From positions 5,891,501 to 5,955,500 of the forward strand of contig NZ_CP069338.1 in the NCBI RefSeq assembly GCF_016859125.1: a stretch of 64,000 bases of DNA, in the 5' to 3' direction. The notes under the pieces are model-generated. The model had not been told where the DNA came from and did no database searches. It saw only the letters and a program-made list of their open reading frames with translations. Both the position numbers and the translations under genes were made by a program. The stretch's first letter is position 1; each line of letters begins with the position of its first letter. Shown here in pieces: positions 34,119 through 43,426 of this stretch. The DNA comes from Archangium violaceum. GTDB taxonomy: Bacteria > Myxococcota > Myxococcia > Myxococcales > Myxococcaceae.

Positions 34119-34936
34119 CAGAAGCTCACCTCCACACCCGCCCCGGCGCCCTGGGGCGCCGCCGTCAGCCGGGCCTTGCCGGGCGTGGGCGCGGGTTGTT
34201 TGGGATACAGCAGGACGGCCGCCACCGCGCTCACCAGCCCCACGCCGAAGCCGATGTCCGCCAGCAGTGCGTTGCCGCGGGTGGAGTCCCTCGCCGCCAG
34301 CTTGGTCTCCAGGTCCGTGGCGGTGTTGAAGTCCGAGCGCGCGCTCCGGGCCTTCAGTCCGAAGAAGGTGCCCACGCCGGCACCCGCCAGCGCCACGCCG
34401 CCCAGGGCGATGGACGCCACCTGCATGCGCTTGCGCGAGGCCAGCGCGTCCGCGTGGGCCTCCTTCAGGCGCAGTTGGTTGGTCTCCTCGGCGCGCCGGG
34501 CCGCCTCCCGCTCCGCCTCCGCGCGCCGCCTGGCCGACTCGGCCTCCTCCTTCAGCCGCTTGCGCTCGGCCGCCGCCGCCGCCGCGTTCGCCGCCTCCTT
34601 CTCCTGTTGCAGCCGGAGCCGGTCGATGGCTATCCGCGAGCGCTTGCGCAGCTGCGCGTCTTCTCCGTCCGTCAGGTACTTCTCGTAGTAGGAGATCGCC
34701 TCCTTCTCCTTGCCGGCCTGATCGTACGCGCGGGCGATGTTGTAGATGAGCCGCATGTCGGGCTTGAGCTCGTTGGCCCGCTCGAGCACCGCGGCCGCCT
34801 CCAGGTACTTCTTCTGGTCATAGAGGCGCTCGGCCTGCTTGATGAGCTCCCTCGCGGTGCGCGGGCCGCTTCGCTGGGCCCGTGCCGGGGCGGGGACGAG
34901 CAGGAGGGCCGCCAACAAAACCAGGACCAATCGCAT
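34118..34936 (-). CDS. Secreted/membrane TPR protein
   Basis: 272 residues. Signal peptide LVLVLLAALLLVPAPARA, then about two tetratricopeptide repeats (about 30-100: AERLYDQKKYLEAAAVLERA, MRLIYNIARAYDQAGKEKEA). A long charged Ala/Arg/Glu coiled coil follows at about 105-165. Two hydrophobic segments lie near the C-terminus (IALGGVALAGAGVGTFFGL and ADIGFGVGLVSAVAAVLLY). This signal-TPR-coil-membrane layout is frequent in myxobacterial envelope proteins. It is coupled to the binding-protein lipoprotein by overlapping stop and start codons, so the two probably act together at the envelope. Confidence 0.85.
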   Translation of the reverse strand: MRLVLVLLAALLLVPAPARAQRSGPRTARELIKQAERLYDQKKYLEAAAVLERANELKPDMRLIYNIARAYDQAGKEKEAISYYEKYLTDGEDAQLRKRSRIAIDRLRLQQEKEAANAAAAAAERKRLKEEAESARRRAEAEREAARRAEETNQLRLKEAHADALASRKRMQVASIALGGVALAGAGVGTFFGLKARSARSDFNTATDLETKLAARDSTRGNALLADIGFGVGLVSAVAAVLLYPKQPAPTPGKARLTAAPQGAGAGVEVSF

Positions 34937-35059
34937 GGTTGGAGAGCCTACTCCTGAACTTTCTACCGGCGAAGGGGGCCCGCAAAGCGGCGGGGCCGCC
35001 CCACCCGATGGCGGGACGGCCCCGTGAGGACGGCGGGCCCTGGAGGGCCGCCGCGTGAC

Positions 35060-36853
<1,794 letters not shown>

Positions 36854-37051
36854 TCGCGAGTCTCCTGATTTTGGTGGGCGCAACCTTCCTGACTGCCCTC
36901 TGTAAAAGCAACAGCGCTCCAAGGTGAAGGCCGTCCCTGGACTCTCACATTCCTTTAATTCCACTTATTTGGCCTCCAGTATCCAGTAGGAGACGTTTTC
37001 GGAAGAGGGGGCTCACCTTCTGGCACACCTGGGCACAGGTTCGGGGCGTCC

Positions 37052-38911
37052 ATGGCCATCGCAATCGTCCTCGGCATCGTGCTCGTTGCCCTGGTGCTCT
37101 TCTCCATCGACGTGTTTCCCATTGAGGTGAGCTCGTTGGTGGTGGTGTGCCTGCTGGCCGTCACCGGGGTGTTGACGCCCGAACAGGCCTTCGAGGGATT
37201 CAGCAACGACACCGTCATCTTCATCTTCACCCTGCTGGCGATGACGGAAGGGCTCGCCAGCACGGGGGTGGTGCAGCTCGTCGGGCAGCGGCTCGCCTTC
37301 TTCGCTCGCTTCGGCCACCAGACGTTCGTGTTGGCGATGATGGTGGTGGTGGCGGTGTTCTCCTCCATCGTCTCCAATACGGTGACGACGGCGGCCTTCC
37401 TGCCGGTGGCGATCGGCGCGGCGAACCGCGCGAAGGTGCCCAAGAGCAAGGTGCTGCTGCCGCTGGCCTACGCCTCCATGCTGGGCGGCATGGTGTTCCT
37501 GTACGGCACCTCCACCAACCTGGTGGCGTCCGCGGCCTTCCCACGCTTCGGGCTGAAGCCCATCGGGGTGACGGAGTTGTCGCCGGTGGGGTTGCCGGTG
37601 GCGGTGATCGGCATCCTCGTCGTGGTGTTCCTGGGGCCGCTGCTGCTGCCGTCCCGCGTGGGCAAGGGGGCGGTGGGCGACTGGGTCCTGCGCGACTACC
37701 TCACCGAGGCCATCCTTCCCCCCGACTCGCGCTACGTGGGCAAGGAGCTGGCGGAGATCACCGAGGGACTGGGGCTGCGCGTCATCGGGCTCGTGCGGGA
37801 GGGGCAGTCGATGCCCGCGGTGCCGAGCTACCGGCTGGTGGGGGACGAGCGCATCATCGTCGAGGGCAACCGCGAGGACATCCTCCGGGTGAAGGATCTA
37901 CGGGGCATCGAGATCCGTCCGGACATGAGGCTGTCGGACACGGATCTGCGACCCCAGGACACGGTGCTGGTGGAGGCGACGGTGCCCACGGGCAGCCCGC
38001 TCATCGGCCGGAGCCTGAAGGAGACGCTCTTCCTGGAGCGCTATGGACTGGTGGCGCTGGCGCTGCACCGCAAGCCCGCCATCCAACGGTTGACGAAGCT
38101 GCAGATGCTGGGACGGCTCTTCGGCGGACAGTCGCTGTCCTCCCTGCCGCTGTCCGTGGGTGACGTGCTGCTGTTGCGTGGCCCCCGGGACAGGGTCCAG
38201 GAGCTGTCGGACGGCGTCAACCTGCTCATCCTCGGGGACGTGGAGTACCAGCCGCCGCGCTACGGCAAATGGCTGCTGGCGGTGGTGCTCTTCCTCGGCG
38301 CGCTCGCGCTGGGCACCTTCAAGGTGGTGCCGCTGTCCGTGGCGGGGCTGGCGGGAATGCTGGCGATGATCGCCACCGGCTGCGTGGACTCGCGGCGGGC
38401 CTTCCGCGTGGACTGGCGCGTGGTGCTGCTCATCGGCTCCATGTTGGCGCTCGGCGTGGCCATGGAGGAGAGCGGGGCGGGGGATTTCCTGGGCAACCTC
38501 GCGGCGGGGCTCGGCGAGTACGGAGGCCCGCGCATGGTGCTGCTCTTGATGATGGCGCTGACCATCGTGTTGTCGGCGCCCATGAGCAACCAGGCCGCGG
38601 CCCTGGTGATCCTCCCGGTGGCCGTTGGCGCCGCCGCGAAGCTGGGGGTGGACCCGAGGCCCTTCGCCATCGGGGTGACGCTGGCGGCGAGCTGCTCCTT
38701 CATCACGCCCCTCGAGCCGAGCTGCGTGCTGGTGTACGGCCCCGGTCACTACCGCTTCACGGACTTCTTCCGGCTCGGTACACCCCTGACGGCCCTGCTG
38801 CTCGCCTTCCTCGTGGCGGTGGTGCCCCTGGTGTGGCCCTTCCACAAGGCCGGCGCCGAGCCGTCCCGGGCCCGCGAGCCGGTAAGCGAGCGGATGGTGG
38901 CACCCCCATAG
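37052..38911 (+). CDS. SLC13/CitT-type anion transporter with two TrkA-C domains
   Basis: 619-residue membrane protein. The N-terminal half (about 1-200) has helices including VFSSIVSNTVTTAAFLPVAI and a YGTSTNLVASA loop, the SNT-type substrate motif of divalent anion:sodium symporters. Two TrkA-C (RCK_C) domains follow at about 205-290 and 295-385 (RLVGDERIIVEGNREDIL, LSVGDVLLLRGPRDRV). The second transport half runs from about 405 to 605. This bipartite layout with RCK domains in the middle loop is known for the YfbS/SLC13-like group. Likely substrates are sulfate or dicarboxylates; RCK domains suggest control by a bound ligand. No partner genes nearby. Confidence 0.9.
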   Translation: MAIAIVLGIVLVALVLFSIDVFPIEVSSLVVVCLLAVTGVLTPEQAFEGFSNDTVIFIFTLLAMTEGLASTGVVQLVGQRLAFFARFGHQTFVLAMMVVVAVFSSIVSNTVTTAAFLPVAIGAANRAKVPKSKVLLPLAYASMLGGMVFLYGTSTNLVASAAFPRFGLKPIGVTELSPVGLPVAVIGILVVVFLGPLLLPSRVGKGAVGDWVLRDYLTEAILPPDSRYVGKELAEITEGLGLRVIGLVREGQSMPAVPSYRLVGDERIIVEGNREDILRVKDLRGIEIRPDMRLSDTDLRPQDTVLVEATVPTGSPLIGRSLKETLFLERYGLVALALHRKPAIQRLTKLQMLGRLFGGQSLSSLPLSVGDVLLLRGPRDRVQELSDGVNLLILGDVEYQPPRYGKWLLAVVLFLGALALGTFKVVPLSVAGLAGMLAMIATGCVDSRRAFRVDWRVVLLIGSMLALGVAMEESGAGDFLGNLAAGLGEYGGPRMVLLLMMALTIVLSAPMSNQAAALVILPVAVGAAAKLGVDPRPFAIGVTLAASCSFITPLEPSCVLVYGPGHYRFTDFFRLGTPLTALLLAFLVAVVPLVWPFHKAGAEPSRAREPVSERMVAPP

Positions 38912-38919
38912 ACGCCTGA

Positions 38920-41238
38920 TTGACGTTTGCGTGGCTCGTGGCGCTTCATTACGGTGTCCGCGAGTTGTCCGCGAGCCTCTCCTTGCCCTCCCGCCCCACC
39001 CAGGCCCTTCCGCTCCGTTGGCACCTCGTCCGGCTCGTGGTCGGGACGCTTCTGCCCGCCATCGCCTTCGCCGCGATCGTGGTCTTCCAACTGGCACGCC
39101 TGGAGCGCAGGGCCGTCGAGCGGCGCGCCGTGCATTCGGCCCGCATGCTCGCGGTGGCCTTCGAACGTGAGATGTCGGGCTCCATCCAGACGCTCCATGC
39201 GCTGGCCGAGTCCGAGGCGCTCGATCGCGGCGAGCTGGAGGCCTTCCGCGTGGAGTGCGAGCGGGTGCGTCGCACCCAGCCGTCGTGGAGGACGGTGTTG
39301 CTGTTCTCGCCGGACGGCCAGCCGTTGGTGAACACCGCCCTTGCGATGGGCACCCCGCTCGCTCCCATCACCGAGCGGGAGAGCTTCGCGCGCATCCTCG
39401 AGTCGCACCAGCCCACCGTCGGAAGCCTCGCGGTGGGCCGGGGCGCCTCGAAGCAGCTCGCCTTTCCCGTCCGGGTGCCGGTGATGCGCGAAGGCGTGCT
39501 CCGGTATGTGCTCACGGCCGTCATCTCCCCGGATGCGCTCACGGGCGTGGTCTCCAGTCCGTCGTCCGAGGGGGAGGAGTGGACTCGCGTGCTGGTGGAT
39601 CCCCAGGGGCTGGTGGTGGCCCGCACCCGTGAGCCCGCGCGATTCGTCGGACAGTCGGCGACGTCCCCGTTCCTGGAGAAGACCCGGGCCTCGCACGAAG
39701 GCCTGTACGCCGACGTGTCCATGGACGGTGCGGCGGTCTACGTGGCGTTCAGCCACTCGCACCCCTCGGGGTGGACCGCGGCGATCGTCAGTCCCAGGCG
39801 GGTCCTGGACGCGCCCGTGAGCGGCTCGATGTTCGCCGTCGGGGGGCTCGGGCTCGCGCTGCTGCTCGTGAGCGCGAGCGGCGCATGGGTCTTCTCCCGG
39901 CGGCTCGAACGCTCCATCTCGGAGGCCGCGACCGCCGCGGCCTCCCTCGCCGAGGGAAACCCTCCCCACATGGAGCCCTCCAGCGTGCGCGAGCTGGCGC
40001 GGCTCGGCGAGGCCCTGGAGCGTTCCGGACTGTTGCTGCGCGAGCGTGAGCGGGAACGGGACGCGCACCTCGCCAGCGCCGAGACGGCACGCGCGGAAGC
40101 CGTCGCGGCCACGCGGGCCAAGGACGCGTTCCTCGCCATGCTCGGACACGAGCTGCGCAACCCGCTCGCTCCCATCGTGACCTCGCTGGAGCTGCTCCGC
40201 AGGCGGGGCCTCGCGCAGACGCCCGAGCACGACGTCATCACGCGGCAGCTGAAGCACGTCGTCCGGCTCGTGGATGATCTGCTCGATGTGTCGCGCATCA
40301 CCCGCGGACAGATGTCGCTGCACCGCGAACCCATCGAGCTCGTGTCCGTGGTCGCCCGGGCCGTGGAGGCGGCCTCGCCGCTCATCGAGCAGCGACAGCA
40401 CTCGCTCCAGGTCGACGTGCCCCCCTCGGGCCTGCTCGTGCTGGCGGATCCCGACCGCTTGACGCAGGTGGTGGCGAACCTGCTCACGAACGCGGCGAAG
40501 TACACGCCTCCCGGTGGACACATCCATCTCCGGGCCCACGACCAGGAGGGGGGCATCGCGCTCGTCGTCGAGGACGATGGCCACGGCGTGCCCCAGGAGC
40601 TCCTCTCCCGGATCTTCGAGCCGTTCGTCCAGGGGCCGCGCTCGTTCGACCGGAGCGAGGGGGGGCTCGGCATCGGCCTGGCGCTCGTGCGCAGCCTCAT
40701 CGAGGCGCATGGGGGCCATGTCGAGGCGCGCAGCGACGGACCCGGTCGGGGCAGCGTCTTCACCGTGTGGCTGCCGAGACACGCACTGGCCGAGAACACG
40801 CTCACCCAGGAGGCGCGGGCGCCTGTCTCCCAAGCGGCGGAGGCCGTACCCGGGAGCCTCGTGCGCGTTCTCGTCGTCGACGACAATGTCGACGCCGCCG
40901 AGGCGCTGGCCGATTTGCTGGGCCTGAGCGGGTACGAGGTGGCCGTGGCGCACGATTGCCCGGGGGCGCTGGCGCGGGCCGAGACGTTCCGCCCGGACGT
41001 GGCGATCCTCGACATCGGCTTGCCCGACGTGGATGGGTACGGGGTGGCCGAGCGCATCCGGGAACGGCTGGGGGCGGCGAGCCCCGTCTTCGCGGCGCTG
41101 ACGGGCTTCGGCCAGGCGGCGGATCGCGAACGCAGTCATGCGGCGGGCTTCCGTCAGCACTTCGTGAAGCCCATCGACGTCGACGCACTGAGCGCGTTCA
41201 TCGAGTCGCTGCGACCGGCGCGAAGCGGGGCGGCGTGA
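38920..41238 (+). CDS. Membrane hybrid sensor histidine kinase
   Basis: 772 residues. First membrane helix at about 36-58, an extracytoplasmic sensor region of about 240 residues (Cache-like, with WRTVLLFSPDGQPLVNTA and DPQGLVVARTRE), second helix at about 303-325 and a HAMP-like linker. HisKA has His410 (LGHELRNPLAPI). HATPase has NLLTNAAKYTPPG and GGLGIGLALVRSL. A C-terminal receiver has its Asp in VAILDIGLPDVDGY at about 690. The TTG at 38920 is the longest start; GTG 38938 is as likely and keeps all domains. Starts 8 bases after the transporter stop, so the two are probably co-transcribed and the kinase may respond to the transported solute. Confidence 0.93.
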   Translation: MTFAWLVALHYGVRELSASLSLPSRPTQALPLRWHLVRLVVGTLLPAIAFAAIVVFQLARLERRAVERRAVHSARMLAVAFEREMSGSIQTLHALAESEALDRGELEAFRVECERVRRTQPSWRTVLLFSPDGQPLVNTALAMGTPLAPITERESFARILESHQPTVGSLAVGRGASKQLAFPVRVPVMREGVLRYVLTAVISPDALTGVVSSPSSEGEEWTRVLVDPQGLVVARTREPARFVGQSATSPFLEKTRASHEGLYADVSMDGAAVYVAFSHSHPSGWTAAIVSPRRVLDAPVSGSMFAVGGLGLALLLVSASGAWVFSRRLERSISEAATAAASLAEGNPPHMEPSSVRELARLGEALERSGLLLRERERERDAHLASAETARAEAVAATRAKDAFLAMLGHELRNPLAPIVTSLELLRRRGLAQTPEHDVITRQLKHVVRLVDDLLDVSRITRGQMSLHREPIELVSVVARAVEAASPLIEQRQHSLQVDVPPSGLLVLADPDRLTQVVANLLTNAAKYTPPGGHIHLRAHDQEGGIALVVEDDGHGVPQELLSRIFEPFVQGPRSFDRSEGGLGIGLALVRSLIEAHGGHVEARSDGPGRGSVFTVWLPRHALAENTLTQEARAPVSQAAEAVPGSLVRVLVVDDNVDAAEALADLLGLSGYEVAVAHDCPGALARAETFRPDVAILDIGLPDVDGYGVAERIRERLGAASPVFAALTGFGQAADRERSHAAGFRQHFVKPIDVDALSAFIESLRPARSGAA

Positions 41239-41316
41239 GCGCTCGTGTGGCCTGTTGGATTCCGGTAACGTCGCACCACCACCAAGACAGGTCGTCACGA
41301 GCGGAAGGTGCACGCG

Positions 41317-43239
41317 ATGGAGCAGGTTGCTCAGGGACAGGCGCGAGCCGCCGAGGCGGATATCGCCATCATCGGCGCGGGAATCGTCGGCCTCTTCAAT
41401 GCCCTGCAGTACGCGAAGCGGGGCTTGCAGGTCGTCCTGCTCGACAACGCGCGGGGGCAGAAACGCAGCTTCAAGGTGGGCGAGTCGTTCCTCATCTTCA
41501 CCAACCCCTTCCTGCGCACGGTGGGCGGGCTGGATGCTTTCGCCGGGGAGTGCTTCCCCAAGCACGGCGTGTGGTTCACCTACGGCCTGGAGCACTCGCG
41601 GCGCTTCGAGGCGACGTCCGAGTGGGGCGTCCACGCGGATCCTCCGCACTACCTGTACGAGCAGGCGCCGGACAAGCGCTACTTCCGGGCCGCGCTCATG
41701 GACGTGCAGATCGTCCGGCCCGAGGCGGAGGACGTGATGCGCGAGTCCCTCCGGGCCTTCCCGAACGTGCGCTTCCTGGACACCGTGAAGGTCCGCGACG
41801 TGGTCATCCACGAGGAGGTCGGCAAGCTCCATGAGCTGCGCTGGGCCTGTCAGGCCACTCGGGAGGAGGGGGTGGTACGGGCCCGGTGGGTGCTGGACTG
41901 CTCGGGGCGCAACCGCCTGCTGGCGAAGAAGCAGAAGCACACCGTCGAGCTGAACGACGGCTTCCAGACGACGGCCGTCTGGGGGCAGTTCGAGGGCATC
42001 ACCGACGACCTCTTCGGTGAGCCGTGGGTGCACACGTACGCCGATGGAGATCAGACCTCGAGGGATCTCCACACCCTCCACCTGTGGGGCGAGGGGTATT
42101 GGATCTGGGTCATCCGCCTGTCCGGGCAGCGCATCAGCGTCGGAGCGACGTTCGACCAGCGCAAGCCGCCACCGGGTGATACGCCCGAGGCCCAGATGTG
42201 GGAGCTCTTCAACCGCCATCCTCCGCTGGCGAAGGTGCTGTCGAAGGAGCGGATGCTCGAGTTCCGCATGTACCGCGACGTGCAGTACATGACCGACACC
42301 TTCGTGAGCCCCCGGCGCTACGGCATGGTGGGCGACGCGGCCTCCATCGTGGACGCCTACTACAGCCAGGGCATCTCACTGGCGCTGGTGAGCTCGTGGC
42401 ACATCGCCAACCTCGTGGAGCAGGATCTGCGGGGTGGGGGGATGGACAGGGAGTACCTCGAGCGGGTGAACCGGGCGACGCGGCAGGACTGGCACATCAT
42501 GCGGAACATGATCCGCGAGAAGTACACACCGGCCATCGCGGACAGCCGCTTCTTCGTGCTCTCGCACATGCTCGACCTGGCCATCTTCTGGTCCGCGGGC
42601 GCCTCCCGCTCGCGCATCGCGCGCTGGCTGGTGGAGACGGACGGCGACACGCGCCGCGAGACGCCCGAGCTGCGGGAGCTGCGTGAGTACCTCTCGCGGC
42701 ACATGTTCTACTCCCAGACGAAGCCCTGGCACTGGCTGTCGCCGGAGCGGGTCCGGGAGCTCCAGGGACGCCTGCAGGCGGGCATCGGCGAGCGCGCGCG
42801 CTGGCGTCTCGAGCACGGCCGCCGTGTGCCGACGCTCAAGGCCATCGTTCGGCTCGCGGCCCCCGTGCCCCAGCTCTGGAAGCTGCCCTTCCTGCGTGAG
42901 CAGGAGCGCGCGGACCTCTCGGGCGAGGACTTCATCCATCCGGAGAAGTTCCTCCAGCGCGTCCCCGCGTGGTTGCGCCGGCTGCTGCCCGAGTCACCGT
43001 CGGAGCGGCTCTCCCGGGCCATCGCCGTGCGCGGCCAGACGCTGCTGGCGCTCTTCCTGCTGGGCTACGCGTACGACTGGGCCGACACCGGGGTGCAGAG
43101 GCTCCTGCTCCAGCTCGGGTTGCTCGAGCCGGGCCCCAAGGAGGTGCCGGGGGCCGCGCCTGTTTCCCTGGACGAGACGCGCGCGGCGGCCACGGAAGCC
43201 GGGTCCCCTCCGGCGTCGCGGCGGAACATCTCCGCCTGA
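41317..43239 (+). CDS. Flavin-dependent halogenase-like monooxygenase
   Basis: 640 residues. An FAD-binding fold (DIAIIGAGIVGLFNALQYAK), FKVGES near residue 50, VLDCSGRNRLL and the second FAD motif GMVGDAASIVDAYYSQGIS place it in the tryptophan-halogenase/geranylgeranyl-reductase superfamily. The halogenase signature WxWxIP appears as W262-I-W264-V-I266-R267, with Arg replacing Pro. The C-terminal 200 residues extend past typical halogenases and include a hydrophobic patch (LLALFLLGYAYDWADTG) near 575-600, so it may be membrane-associated. ATG 41317 follows GCGGAAGG with 8-base spacing. No carrier protein or flavin reductase lies beside it, so the substrate is unknown. Confidence 0.82.
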   Translation: MEQVAQGQARAAEADIAIIGAGIVGLFNALQYAKRGLQVVLLDNARGQKRSFKVGESFLIFTNPFLRTVGGLDAFAGECFPKHGVWFTYGLEHSRRFEATSEWGVHADPPHYLYEQAPDKRYFRAALMDVQIVRPEAEDVMRESLRAFPNVRFLDTVKVRDVVIHEEVGKLHELRWACQATREEGVVRARWVLDCSGRNRLLAKKQKHTVELNDGFQTTAVWGQFEGITDDLFGEPWVHTYADGDQTSRDLHTLHLWGEGYWIWVIRLSGQRISVGATFDQRKPPPGDTPEAQMWELFNRHPPLAKVLSKERMLEFRMYRDVQYMTDTFVSPRRYGMVGDAASIVDAYYSQGISLALVSSWHIANLVEQDLRGGGMDREYLERVNRATRQDWHIMRNMIREKYTPAIADSRFFVLSHMLDLAIFWSAGASRSRIARWLVETDGDTRRETPELRELREYLSRHMFYSQTKPWHWLSPERVRELQGRLQAGIGERARWRLEHGRRVPTLKAIVRLAAPVPQLWKLPFLREQERADLSGEDFIHPEKFLQRVPAWLRRLLPESPSERLSRAIAVRGQTLLALFLLGYAYDWADTGVQRLLLQLGLLEPGPKEVPGAAPVSLDETRAAATEAGSPPASRRNISA

Positions 43240-43426
43240 CGCAGCGCGGGCTGGCCGCCACCCATCCCCGAGGTGGGTGTAAATCGCGCAAGCCGGGTCA
43301 GCTCCGCTTCCTCGGTAGAAATCCGCTCGGTCTTTACAGCCCCTGCCACACAGCGCACGATCCTGAACATTCCCGATAATTCGTCGTGGCCGCGAGCATG
43401 GAGTTCGCGCCTTGCGTGGAGGGTGC

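Noticed and set aside
38749-42219. 1156-codon minus-strand frame opposite the hybrid kinase and halogenase-like genes
   Set aside because: Shadow frame spanning several real genes on the other strand; composition is not protein-like.
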